Source: Rhizobium sp. BK602 (GTDB lineage: Bacteria; Pseudomonadota; Alphaproteobacteria; Rhizobiales; Rhizobiaceae). Taken from it: 64,000 nucleotides of DNA. Every line of letters starts with the position of its first letter. Within the stretch, counting starts at the first letter, position 1. Where the stretch lies: the NCBI RefSeq assembly GCF_014195095.1, contig NZ_JACIBC010000002.1, positions 744,001 through 808,000 on the forward strand, written 5' to 3'. A program made the position numbers and the translations under genes. The notes below the pieces were generated by a model. That model was not told the DNA's origin. It saw only the letters and a list, made by a program, of their open reading frames with translations, and did no database searches. Below, piece by piece: positions 55,940-64,000 of this stretch.

Positions 55940-58063
55940 ATGAACATTGCGACCCCCATTCACGCCAAATCCAAGGTGGGCCATACGGCCTGTCCGCACG
56001 ACTGTCCCTCCACCTGCGCGCTGGAGATCGACCTGACCGAGGATGGCAGGATCGGCCGCGTGCGCGGCGCCGGCGATCATTCCTATACGTCGGGCGTCAT
56101 CTGCGCCAAGGTTGCCCGCTATGCCGAGCGGCTCTATCATCCCGACCGGTTGATGAAGCCGCTGCGCCGGGCGGGCGCCAAGGGCGAGGGGCGCTGGCAG
56201 GAAATCTCCTGGGGCGATGCGCTGGACGAGATCGCCGAGGCTTTCGTGAAGGCGGAAGCCAGGGACGGCAGCGAGGCGGTCTGGCCCTATTATTATGCCG
56301 GCACGATGGGCTGGGTGCAGCGCGACAGCATCAACCGCCTGCGCCATGCCAAGCGCTATTCCGGCTTCTTCTCGTCGATCTGCACCAATCCGGCCTGGAC
56401 CGGCTTCACCATGGCGACGGGCGCTCTGCGCGGTCCCGATCCGCGCGAGATGGGCCGTACCGATTGCGTGGTGATCTGGGGAACCAACGCGGTCGCCACG
56501 CAGGTCAACGTGATGACCCATGCAGTGAAGGCGCGTAAGGAGCGCGGCGCCAAGATTGTCGTCATCGACATCTACGACAATCCGACGATGAAACAGGCCG
56601 ACATGGCGCTGATCGTCAGGCCGGGCACGGATGCGGCACTTGCCTGCGCCACCATGCACATTGCCTTCCGCGATGGCTATGCCGACCGCGCCTATATGGC
56701 CGGATATGCCGACGATCCTGCCGGCCTGGAAGCGCATTTGCAGACGAAGACGCCGCAATGGGCGGCTGCGATCACCGGTCTCTCCGTGGACGAGATCGAA
56801 GCCTTCGCCAAGCTCGTCGGCACGACGAAAAAGACATATTTCCGCCTTGGCTACGGGTTCACCCGCCAGCGCAACGGCGCGGTCGCCATGCATGCGGCCG
56901 CCTCTGTCGCCACTGTGCTCGGCTCCTGGCAACATGAAGGCGGCGGCGCCTTTCATTCCAACAACGATATCTTTCGCATGGATGCGAGCGAGCTGACCGG
57001 CCAGTCGCTCAGGGATGACGCTATCCGGCTGATCGACCAGTCGCAGATCGGTCGGGCATTGACCGGCGACGCGGTGGCGCTGCGTCATCGCGGTCCTGTC
57101 ACGGCGATGCTGATCCAGAACACCAATCCGGTGAATATCGCGCCGGAACAGCGGCTGGTGAAGCGCGGCTTTGCCCGCGACGATCTCTTCGTCGCCGTGC
57201 ATGAGCAGTTCATGACTGAGACCGCGGAGATGGCCGATATCGTCATCCCCGCCACCATGTTCGTCGAGCATGACGATATCTATCGCGCCGGCGGCCAGAA
57301 CCATATCCTGCTCGGCCCCAAGCTCGTCGAGCCGCCGCCGACGGTGCGCAGCAATCTCTTCGTCATCGAGGAGCTGGCGAAGCGCCTGGGCGTCGCGGAT
57401 CGCCCCGGCTTCGGCTTCTCGGCGCGCGAGATGGTGGACCGCATCCTGTCGAATAGCGGCCTGCCGGATTACGATTATTTTCTCGAGCACAAGTGGTTCG
57501 ACCGCCAGCCGGGTTTCGAGGAGGCGCATTTCGTCAACGGTTTCGACCATCCCGACCGCAAGTTCCGCTTTCGTCCGGACTGGGCCAACCAGCCCGCGCC
57601 GAACCGGCCGCCGGAGGCGATCGGCCTGCTCGGACCGCATGTCGAATTGCCGGAATTCCCGGATCAGGTCGACGTGATCGAAGTCGCCGATCCGGAGCAT
57701 CCGTTCCGCCTGGCCACGTCGCCCGCCCGTAATTTCCTGAATTCGAGTTTCGCCGAGACCAAGACGTCGCGGCAGAAGGAAGGCCGTCCCGAGGTCATGA
57801 TCAATCCGGCCGATGCAGCGGCACTGGATATTGCGGCGGGCGATCTGGTCCGCATCGGTAATGCCAGGGGCGATCTGCGCATCCATGCGCGCGTGACGAC
57901 GGAGGTTAAGCCGGGTGTGCTGATCGCCGAGGGCCTGTGGCCGAACAAGGCGCATGTCGACGGTGAGGGGATCAATGTGCTGACTGGCGCCGATCCCGTC
58001 GCTCCCCATGGCGGCGCGGCCGTCCATGACAACAAGGTCTGGCTGCACAAGGACTTAATGTGA
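55940..58063 (+). CDS. Molybdopterin-dependent oxidoreductase, catalytic subunit
   Basis: A 707-residue enzyme of the DMSO reductase/formate dehydrogenase superfamily. The N-terminal [4Fe-4S] domain has Cys18, Cys22, Cys26 and Cys55 (ACPHDCPSTCALE, GVICAKV). Molybdopterin-binding domains follow, including CVVIWGTNAV and the C-terminal RLATSPARNFLNSSF. No twin-arginine signal and no small Fe-S or membrane subunit is present, so it looks cytoplasmic and single-subunit. The electron acceptor and substrate are unknown. ATG 55940 is chosen; a start 20 codons earlier adds a non-conserved stretch. It is followed by nudK after 13 bp. Confidence 0.9.
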   Translation: MNIATPIHAKSKVGHTACPHDCPSTCALEIDLTEDGRIGRVRGAGDHSYTSGVICAKVARYAERLYHPDRLMKPLRRAGAKGEGRWQEISWGDALDEIAEAFVKAEARDGSEAVWPYYYAGTMGWVQRDSINRLRHAKRYSGFFSSICTNPAWTGFTMATGALRGPDPREMGRTDCVVIWGTNAVATQVNVMTHAVKARKERGAKIVVIDIYDNPTMKQADMALIVRPGTDAALACATMHIAFRDGYADRAYMAGYADDPAGLEAHLQTKTPQWAAAITGLSVDEIEAFAKLVGTTKKTYFRLGYGFTRQRNGAVAMHAAASVATVLGSWQHEGGGAFHSNNDIFRMDASELTGQSLRDDAIRLIDQSQIGRALTGDAVALRHRGPVTAMLIQNTNPVNIAPEQRLVKRGFARDDLFVAVHEQFMTETAEMADIVIPATMFVEHDDIYRAGGQNHILLGPKLVEPPPTVRSNLFVIEELAKRLGVADRPGFGFSAREMVDRILSNSGLPDYDYFLEHKWFDRQPGFEEAHFVNGFDHPDRKFRFRPDWANQPAPNRPPEAIGLLGPHVELPEFPDQVDVIEVADPEHPFRLATSPARNFLNSSFAETKTSRQKEGRPEVMINPADAAALDIAAGDLVRIGNARGDLRIHARVTTEVKPGVLIAEGLWPNKAHVDGEGINVLTGADPVAPHGGAAVHDNKVWLHKDLM

Positions 58064-58076
58064 ACAAGGACCTGGC

Positions 58077-58670
58077 ATGAGCAAGTTCGACAAGGCAAGT
58101 GTCGAAATCGTCGGCGAGAAGACACTTTCGGACGGATGGACGCGGCTCAGCACCTACGACATCGACTATACGGATTCCGAGGGCGAAACCCACAGGTTGA
58201 AGCGCGAGATCTATCACCGCACGCCGGCCGCCTGCATCCTGCTTTACGATCCCAAACGCGAAACGGTGGTGCTGGTGCGCCAGTTTCGTCTGCCGGCGCA
58301 TCTCACCGGCTTTCCCGGCTGGATGATCGAGGTGCCCGCCGGCCTGCTCGATGGCGACCATCCGGAAGAGGCCATCCGTCGTGAAGCGATCGAGGAAACC
58401 GGCTTTCGCGTCCGAGACGTCCGCTTTCTGTTCAAGATATTTACCTCGCCGGGCTCGGTCACCGAAATCATCCATTTCTTCGCCGCCATTGTCGACACCA
58501 CGGACCGTGTTGCGGCCGGGGGTGGGCTTGCCGACGAACATGAGGATATCGAGGTGCTCGAAGTCCGGCTGAACGATGCGGTGGCGATGATCGAATCCGG
58601 CGAGATTTACGACGCCAAGACCGTGATGTTGTTGCAATGGGCGGCCTTGAACAGGGCGAGCCTGAAATAA
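58077..58670 (+). CDS. nudK: NUDIX hydrolase, NudK-like (GDP-mannose pyrophosphatase)
   Basis: A 197-residue NUDIX enzyme with the box at 89-110 (GLLDGDHPEEAIRREAIEET). The flanks MIEVPAGLL, LFKIFTSPGSVTEIIHFF and the end EDIEVLEVRLNDAVAMIESG agree with E. coli NudK, which splits GDP-mannose and related nucleotide sugars. It is 13 bp downstream of the molybdopterin oxidoreductase and probably cotranscribed, though no functional link is evident. Confidence 0.88.
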   Translation: MSKFDKASVEIVGEKTLSDGWTRLSTYDIDYTDSEGETHRLKREIYHRTPAACILLYDPKRETVVLVRQFRLPAHLTGFPGWMIEVPAGLLDGDHPEEAIRREAIEETGFRVRDVRFLFKIFTSPGSVTEIIHFFAAIVDTTDRVAAGGGLADEHEDIEVLEVRLNDAVAMIESGEIYDAKTVMLLQWAALNRASLK

Positions 58671-58816
58671 ACTGCCCAAGCCTCGGGAAACCGGGAATCA
58701 GGGCAATTCTCTTCATCACGGTGTCACGAATCGCGACTACCGGGAAGCATTCGCCGGATACGTCCGGACCAATTTCACGCCTTCGAAACGATCGACGCTA
58801 TTTCAGGAGAAAGCCG

Positions 58817-59986
58817 ATGTGGCTCAGCAATTTCACGCTCGTTCTTCCCGATGAGGTTGTGGAGCGGGGATCTGTCCGCATCGAGGATGGCGTCATCGCG
58901 GAAATCCGGCCGGAGCCGGTGAAGATTGCGACCTTCGATGGTGGCGGACGGCTGCTGATGCCGGGTTTCGTCGATCTGCATGGCGATATGATCGAGCGCG
59001 AGATCGCGCCGCGGCCGAATGCGACGATGCCGATCGATTTTGGCATCCATGAACTCGACAAGAAGCTTGCTGCCGCCGGCGTGACGACCGCTTATGCCGC
59101 CGTTTCCTTCGCGACCGAAAGCGTCTACGGTCATGTCCGCTCGCTGGAGACGACCTCGGCGGTCATCAAGGGCTTGCGCGCTCTGCGCGATCACCTGCTG
59201 ATCGACCATCGCGTTCATGCCCGCTACGAGATCACCAATGTCGGCGCCGCGCCGACGCTGGAGCGGCTGCTGAACGACGGCGCCGTCGACATGGTGTCGC
59301 TGACCGACCACACGCCGGGGCAGGGGCAATACAACAATATCGAGGCCTATATCCTCAGCATGTCCGAGCGCCGCTCGATGTCGCGCGAGGCAGCGGAAGA
59401 GGTGGTGGCGCGCCGCATCGCCATGCGGCAGGACCCGGATATCGAGGCTAAGCTGCGGGATATCGTCGGCCTCTCCCTGAAGCACAGCCTGTCGCTGGCC
59501 TCGCATGACGACGACAGCGCCGAGAAGGTGGCGGAAATGCATGATCTCGGCGTCACTATCAGCGAGTTCCCCGTGACGCTGCCGGCCGCTGAAGAGGCGC
59601 ATCGACGCGGCCTCTGGACGCTGATGGGCGCGCCGAACGCGCTGCGCGGCCAATCCATGTCCGGCAATCTCAGCGCCCTCGACGCGGCGCGGGCAGGCCT
59701 GCTCGGCACGATCGCCGCCGATTATCACCCCGCCGCCTTCGTGCCGGCGATCTTCAAGCTTGCGGATGTCGCGAGCGGCGGCCTGCCTGCCGCTGTCGCC
59801 ATGGCGACGGCCAACGCCGCGCGGGCTGCCGGCCTTACGGACCGCGGCGCGATCGCTGTGGGACAGAAGGCCGATCTCGTCGCCGTCGAGCGCGGAACGG
59901 TGCATCGCATCCGCGCCACCTTCCGCGGCGGCCGTATCGTCTATAGCGACGGCACGCTGCATCCGCTTGCCGCGATGGCGGCCTGA
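58817..59986 (+). CDS. phnM: PhnM-type triphosphate diphosphatase (amidohydrolase)
   Basis: A 389-residue amidohydrolase matching PhnM, which in the C-P lyase pathway removes pyrophosphate from alpha-D-ribose 1-methylphosphonate 5-triphosphate. Metal-site motifs are DLHGDMIEREI (55 onward), SLTDHTPGQGQY and SLASHDDDS. The start MWLSNFTLVLPDEVV (ATG 58817) has a CAGGAG site. No other phn gene is adjacent, so it is either part of a scattered C-P lyase system or a paralogue with another substrate. Confidence 0.9.
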   Translation: MWLSNFTLVLPDEVVERGSVRIEDGVIAEIRPEPVKIATFDGGGRLLMPGFVDLHGDMIEREIAPRPNATMPIDFGIHELDKKLAAAGVTTAYAAVSFATESVYGHVRSLETTSAVIKGLRALRDHLLIDHRVHARYEITNVGAAPTLERLLNDGAVDMVSLTDHTPGQGQYNNIEAYILSMSERRSMSREAAEEVVARRIAMRQDPDIEAKLRDIVGLSLKHSLSLASHDDDSAEKVAEMHDLGVTISEFPVTLPAAEEAHRRGLWTLMGAPNALRGQSMSGNLSALDAARAGLLGTIAADYHPAAFVPAIFKLADVASGGLPAAVAMATANAARAAGLTDRGAIAVGQKADLVAVERGTVHRIRATFRGGRIVYSDGTLHPLAAMAA

Positions 59987-60034
59987 GGGGAGACGATTGC
60001 TGCGGGCAAGTTGAGGGGGCCGGCTGGCACGTAT

Positions 60035-60706
60035 TTAATTCACGTCACCAAGCAGTGATAAAATCTGCCGTCCCTGGACCGCAGGTGTTTTGCCGAGGCT
60101 CACGGCCTTGCCGCCTTCCATCCGCACCTTGCCTTCCGCCAAAAGCCGCAGTGACTGTGGATAGAGCTGATGCTCGATCGTGAGCACGCGGGAGGCCAGG
60201 GTATCGGCGGTGTCGTCCGTCAGCACCGGCACGGCCGCTTGGCCGATCACCGGGCCTTCGTCCATGCCTTCGGTGACGAAATGCACCGTGCAGCCGGCGA
60301 TCCGCTGGCCGGCGTCGATGGCGCGCTGATGCGTGTGCAGTCCGGGGAAGAGCGGCAGCAGCGAGGGATGGATATTGATGATCCGCCCTTCGTAGCGCTG
60401 GATGAAGCGGCCCGAAAGCAGGCGCATATAGCCGGCGAGGCAGATGATGTCGGGCGAGAGCGCTTCGAGCTGCGCCAGGATCGCCTCTTCGTGGGCATCC
60501 TTGCCGGCATAGTCCTTGCGCACGAAGGCGAAGGTGGGGATGCCCTCGGCGGCGGCTTTCGCAAGCCCGCCGGCATCCGCCTTGTCGGAAAGCACGCCGA
60601 CGATTTCAGCCGGATAGTCTGAAGCCGCAGCCGCCTTGACGAGCGCCATCATGTTGGAGCCGCTGCCCGAGATGAAGACGACGACGCGTTTGCGGGCCGA
60701 ACTCAT
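60035..60706 (-). CDS. purN: Phosphoribosylglycinamide formyltransferase
   Basis: The third step of purine synthesis, using 10-formyltetrahydrofolate. The 223-residue protein has the phosphate loop [11 protein letters not shown] near the N-terminus and the catalytic motifs [12 protein letters not shown] (Asn, His) and [18 protein letters not shown] (Asp). It overlaps purM by 4 bp (ATGA), giving a coupled purM-purN operon, as in many bacteria. Confidence 0.97.
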   Translation of the reverse strand: MSSARKRVVVFISGSGSNMMALVKAAAASDYPAEIVGVLSDKADAGGLAKAAAEGIPTFAFVRKDYAGKDAHEEAILAQLEALSPDIICLAGYMRLLSGRFIQRYEGRIINIHPSLLPLFPGLHTHQRAIDAGQRIAGCTVHFVTEGMDEGPVIGQAAVPVLTDDTADTLASRVLTIEHQLYPQSLRLLAEGKVRMEGGKAVSLGKTPAVQGRQILSLLGDVN

Positions 60707-61776
60707 ATTGCCAGCGTGCCCTTGTAGACGGTGCCGGCAGCGCCTTCGGAGCGCGCGATCATCCGGCCGAGCGTGACGATCGTTTCGCCTTCGGCCTCAA
60801 GCGCTGCCTTGACGGTATCGACGTTTTCGGCCGCGACGACGGCGATCATGCCGATGCCGCAATTGAAGGTGCGCAACATCTCATTGGCCTCGACGCCGCC
60901 CGTTTTGGCGAGCCATGAGAAGACCGGCGGTACCTTGACGGCGGCAAGATCGATCTCGGCGGCGAGATGCTTCGGCAGCACGCGCGGAATGTTTTCCGGG
61001 AAGCCGCCGCCGGTGATGTGGGCGAGTGCCTTGATGGCCTGGGTTTCGCGGATCGCCTTCAGAAGCGGCTTCACATAGATGCGCGTCGGCGTCAGCAGCG
61101 CTTCACCGAGCGCCTTGCCTTCGGCGAAAGGAGCGGGCGCATCCCAGCCGAGGCCGGAGAGATCGACGATCTTGCGCACCAGCGAAAAGCCGTTGGAATG
61201 AACACCGGAGGAGGCGAGGCCGAGAATGACGTCGCCCTCGGCGATATCGCCCGAGGGCAGAAGCTGGCCGCGCTCGGCGGCACCCACGGCAAAGCCGGCG
61301 AGATCGTAATCGCCATCGGAATACATGCCCGGCATTTCCGCCGTCTCGCCGCCGATCAGCGCGCAGCCCGCCTCGCGGCAGCCGGCCGCGATGCCGCCGA
61401 CGATCGCCGCACCCTGGTCGGGATCGAGCTTGCCGGTAGCAAAATAGTCGAGGAAGAACAGCGGCTCGGCGCCCTGGACGACGAGATCGTTGACGCACAT
61501 GGCGACGAGATCGATGCCGACCGTATCGTGATAATCCGCGTCGATGGCGATCTTCAGCTTGGTGCCGACGCCGTCATTGGCGGCGACCAGAACCGGATCG
61601 GTGAAGCCCGCGGCCTTCAGGTCGAAGAGACCGCCGAAGCCGCCGATTTCACCGTCGGCGCCGGGACGGCGCGTCGAGCGCACGGCAGGCTTGATCTTTT
61701 CGACCAGCAGGTTGCCGGCATCGATATCGACGCCCGCGTCGCTATAGGTCAGACCGTTTTTTCCAGACTGGCTCAT
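60703..61776 (-). CDS. purM: Phosphoribosylformylglycinamidine cyclo-ligase
   Basis: Closes the imidazole ring to give AIR. The 357-residue protein shows [36 protein letters not shown] and [13 protein letters not shown], all PurM signatures. ATG 61774-61776 has GGAGG upstream; a start 27 codons earlier is unlikely. It heads purM-purN and is divergent from the AI-2E family gene over 223 bp. Confidence 0.97.
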   Translation of the reverse strand: MSQSGKNGLTYSDAGVDIDAGNLLVEKIKPAVRSTRRPGADGEIGGFGGLFDLKAAGFTDPVLVAANDGVGTKLKIAIDADYHDTVGIDLVAMCVNDLVVQGAEPLFFLDYFATGKLDPDQGAAIVGGIAAGCREAGCALIGGETAEMPGMYSDGDYDLAGFAVGAAERGQLLPSGDIAEGDVILGLASSGVHSNGFSLVRKIVDLSGLGWDAPAPFAEGKALGEALLTPTRIYVKPLLKAIRETQAIKALAHITGGGFPENIPRVLPKHLAAEIDLAAVKVPPVFSWLAKTGGVEANEMLRTFNCGIGMIAVVAAENVDTVKAALEAEGETIVTLGRMIARSEGAAGTVYKGTLAI

Positions 61777-61999
61777 GCTTCCGCCTCCGATGGCCGCCCT
61801 TCCGTCTCGGCAGGGCCTTGATGGGGTCGCCATTGCATGACATGGGCCTTTATGCAAGGCGCTAGCACTGGCAAACCCTCGATTTTCCCCGCTTCACAGC
61901 ACAGAAAGACGGAAATCCGGCCGCAGGCTTGACCATAATTGCGGCATCATCCTATGTCCTAAGCAAGCGGCAGACAGGCGACGAGCAGCGGGGAAGTCG

Positions 62000-63130
62000 A
62001 TGAAGCAACAGGTCAGCGGGGCGAGCCTCAAGCGTCAGGTCACCTTCTGGGTGTTCGTGCTCGCCGCCTTCATCCTCTTCCTCTATCTCTTCAGCTCGAT
62101 CCTGCTGCCTTTCATCGCCGGCATGTCGATCGCCTATTTTCTCGATCCCGTGGCCGACCGGCTGGAAAGGATCGGCCTCAGCCGCCTGATGGCGACGATC
62201 TTCATCCTGGTCGCCTTCGTGCTGGTCTTTGCCCTGGCGCTGACGATCTTCATCCCGATCATCATCAATCAGTTCAATGATTTCGTCCAGCATATACCGG
62301 GCTATGTGCAGCAGCTCCAGCAGTTGATCGCCAAGACCCAGACCATGGTGCTGCCGGACTGGATCCGCAATCAGATCGGCGTCATCAAGGACAATTTCTC
62401 CAATATCATGTCGGATGGCCTGAGCTTCGTCGGCGGCCTGTTCGCGCAGATCTGGAGCTCCGGCAAGGCGGTGGTCAACATCCTGTCGCTGATGGTCATC
62501 ACGCCCGTCGTCGCCTTCTATATATTGCTCGACTGGGATCGCATGATCGCCAAGGTCGATGGCTGGGTGCCGCGTGATCATGTTGCCAGCGTCCGCCAGA
62601 TCGCGCGCGAGATCGACCAGGCCATTGCCGGCTTCATCCGCGGCCAGGGTTCGCTCTGCATCATTCTTGGCGTCTATTATGGTGTCGGCCTCACGCTGGT
62701 CGGTCTGAATTTCGGCCTGTTGATCGGCCTCTTCGCCGGTCTGATCAGCTTCATCCCCTATGTCGGTTCGCTGGTCGGGCTGGTGCTGGCGGTGAGCGTC
62801 GCGCTGGTGCAGTTCTGGCCGGACTATCTCTGGGTCGGTCTGACGCTGGTGGTCTTCTTCACCGGCCAGTTCCTGGAGGGCAACATATTGCAGCCGAAGC
62901 TGGTCGGCGAAAGCGTCGGCCTGCATCCGGTCTGGCTGATGTTCGCGCTGTTCGCCTTCGGTGCGCTTTTCGGCTTCGTGGGCCTGCTGATCGCCGTTCC
63001 GGCGGCGGCGGCATGTGGCGTGCTTGTCCGGTTCGCCCTTTCGCGATACCTTCAAAGCGACCTCTATTATGGACACTCGGAGGCCGGCAGGGCGCGCCGC
63101 GCCAAGGCCGGAAATCCTGAGAAAAACTAG
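62000..63130 (+). CDS. AI-2E family (PerM-like) membrane transporter
   Basis: A 376-residue protein with seven or eight transmembrane helices. A pair of helices at the N-terminus (ILFLYLFSSILLPFIAGMSI) is followed by a soluble region (about 100-155) and a C-terminal bundle with GLISFIPYVGSLVGLVLA and LVGESVGLHPVWLMFALF, the family signatures. Members export AI-2 or act as sodium/proton antiporters; the substrate here is not known. It lies 2 bp before hdaA, so the two are cotranscribed. Confidence 0.9.
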   Translation: MKQQVSGASLKRQVTFWVFVLAAFILFLYLFSSILLPFIAGMSIAYFLDPVADRLERIGLSRLMATIFILVAFVLVFALALTIFIPIIINQFNDFVQHIPGYVQQLQQLIAKTQTMVLPDWIRNQIGVIKDNFSNIMSDGLSFVGGLFAQIWSSGKAVVNILSLMVITPVVAFYILLDWDRMIAKVDGWVPRDHVASVRQIAREIDQAIAGFIRGQGSLCIILGVYYGVGLTLVGLNFGLLIGLFAGLISFIPYVGSLVGLVLAVSVALVQFWPDYLWVGLTLVVFFTGQFLEGNILQPKLVGESVGLHPVWLMFALFAFGALFGFVGLLIAVPAAAACGVLVRFALSRYLQSDLYYGHSEAGRARRAKAGNPEKN

Positions 63131-63132
63131 AC

Positions 63133-63846
63133 ATGACCGACGCGAAGAATGCTGATTTGAGGCGCAAGTCCGCCGAACAGCTGCCCCTGGCCTTTACCCA
63201 TGACGCGGCGAGCGGCCGCGACGACCTCCTGGTGGCCGATCCCTTGAGCGCGGCGGTGAAGATTGTCGATTCCTGGCCGAACTGGCCGTCTCCCGTCGTC
63301 ATTCTCGCCGGCCCGGTGGGCTCGGGAAAGTCGCATCTCGCCAATATCTGGCGAGAGCGGAGCGACGCCGCCTTCATCCATCCGAAGGCCGGCTCCGATG
63401 CGGCGGTCATTGCGGCAAGCGGTCCGGTCATTTTCGAGGACGTGGATCGGCAGGGCTTCGACGACACGGAGCTCTTCCACGTCATCAACAGCGTCCGGGA
63501 AAACGGTACGGGGCTTTTGATGACCAGCCGTCTCTGGCCGATGTCCTGGCCGGTGAGCCTGCCGGACCTGCGCTCGCGGTTGAAGGCGGCGACCGTCGTC
63601 GAGATCGGCGAGCCGGACGAAGAATTGCTGTCGCAGGTCATCGTAAAGCTCTTCGCCGACCGTCAGCTTTATATCGATGACAAACTTGTCCTCTATATCG
63701 TCAATCGCATGGAGCGGTCTCTGAACGCCGCGCAGTTGATCGTCGACCGGCTGGACCGGCTGGCGCTTGCGCGCGGCACCAGGATCACGCGCATATTGGC
63801 CGCTGAAGTGTTGAATGAATTGGGTAATTCCGGTCAGGCAGATTGA
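63133..63846 (+). CDS. hdaA: DnaA regulatory inactivator HdaA
   Basis: A 237-residue DnaA-related AAA+ protein lacking the DnaA DNA-binding domain. The N-terminus has a beta-clamp-binding motif EQLPLAF (15-21) and Walker A GPVGSGKSH (60-68), with a weak Walker B VIFEDVD. With the loaded clamp it should stimulate ATP hydrolysis by DnaA and prevent over-initiation, as Hda does in E. coli and HdaA in Caulobacter. Its place before ppk is conserved in rhizobia. Confidence 0.9.
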   Translation: MTDAKNADLRRKSAEQLPLAFTHDAASGRDDLLVADPLSAAVKIVDSWPNWPSPVVILAGPVGSGKSHLANIWRERSDAAFIHPKAGSDAAVIAASGPVIFEDVDRQGFDDTELFHVINSVRENGTGLLMTSRLWPMSWPVSLPDLRSRLKAATVVEIGEPDEELLSQVIVKLFADRQLYIDDKLVLYIVNRMERSLNAAQLIVDRLDRLALARGTRITRILAAEVLNELGNSGQAD

Positions 63847-63923
63847 GCGATCGCCGCACTGTCACAGTTCCGTCGTCAAACTGCTATACGTGGCACAGAG
63901 CTAGAGATGAGGGTAGGTGGAAC

Positions 63924-64000
63924 ATGGACTCGGCAGTAACGGAACATCAGGACGCCAACCAGCAAGCCGCGGAGGCCACGCCGCCGATCAACGAGCTGCT
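63924..64000 (+). CDS. ppk: Polyphosphate kinase, N-terminal start only (runs off the window)
   Basis: Only 25 codons are present: MDSAVTEHQDANQQAAEATP then PINELL. The ATG at 63924 has GTAGGTGG upstream. The short sequence alone is not diagnostic; the call relies on the conserved hdaA-ppk order of rhizobia and on the disordered Gln/Ala-rich start seen in their Ppk proteins. Confidence 0.6.
   Translation, partial: MDSAVTEHQDANQQAAEATPPINEL

Noticed and set aside
55007..58048. A minus-strand open frame of 1013 codons running across the whole molybdopterin oxidoreductase gene into rlmJ
   Set aside because: Only the last 283 codons look like a protein (RlmJ). The rest is rich in His, Arg, Asp and Gly as expected for the reverse complement of GC-rich codons, and the plus-strand gene is a clear family member.

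Overview
The window looks like a chromosomal segment of a fast-growing rhizobium (Rhizobium/Agrobacterium group of the Hyphomicrobiales). The reasons are a GC-rich coding style, alphaproteobacterial gene neighbourhoods (dnaB-alr-radA-cvpA-purF, rpsF-rpsR-DUF2232-rplI, lptF-lptG-lptD-surA-pdxA-rsmA, purM-purN opposite AI-2E/hdaA/ppk), a RopB/Omp25-type outer membrane protein, a TakP-type TRAP system, and several copies of palindromic intergenic repeats of the kind found in rhizobial genomes. I saw no rRNA, tRNA, CRISPR array, insertion sequence, prophage or integrase. It is mostly core genome with small accessory insertions.

Layout. 1-8.5 kb (minus strand): start of cysS, an SDR oxidoreductase, purF, cvpA, radA, a ParD/ParE-type toxin-antitoxin pair set between radA and alr, alr, dnaB. 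8.9-12.1 kb (plus): a marR-MFS-HlyD efflux cassette with a palindrome at its promoter, ending in a strong terminator. 12.2-14.7 kb (minus): rplI, a DUF2232 membrane protein, rpsR, rpsF, behind a good housekeeping promoter and a leader of about 215 nt. 15.0-17.0 kb: an AT-richer FkbM methyltransferase and a Tas-like aldo/keto reductase. 17.2-24.0 kb (plus): fatty acid synthesis and envelope genes fabD, fabG, acpP, fabF, mltG, then yicC and gmk. 24.1-32.7 kb (minus): rsmA, pdxA, a SurA-like chaperone, lptD, lptG, lptF and a PAP2 phosphatase, mainly an LPS-export locus.

32.9-34.8 kb: pepA and holC, followed by a composite palindromic element. 35-39.7 kb: a D-galactose/L-arabinose 1-dehydrogenase homologue and a TRAP transporter whose membrane subunits (plus) and TakP-like binding protein (minus) converge on a shared terminator. 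39.9-46.2 kb (minus): an S9 oligopeptidase, a lipoprotein polysaccharide deacetylase, an ABC-F ATPase, a short protein resembling the N-terminal part of rhizobial GGDEF proteins, and a DinB protein. 46.4-46.8 kb: ndk.

46.9-48.9 kb is the least ordinary part. A lipoprotein and a CGNR zinc-finger protein (overlapping genes, minus) are divergent from a solitary LivH-like permease (plus). A perfect 12+4+12 bp palindrome lies between them, and the CGNR gene appears to be leaderless. 48.9-53.2 kb (minus): a tightly overlapping run folM-like SDR-uvrC, then pgsA-moaD-moaE. 53.6 kb: ropB. 54.4-60 kb: a GST, rlmJ, a molybdopterin oxidoreductase with nudK, and a phnM homologue with no other phn genes beside it. 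60-64 kb: purN-purM (minus) divergent from an AI-2E family transporter, hdaA and the start of ppk.

Family assignments rest on motifs and my memory of the families; no database search was run.
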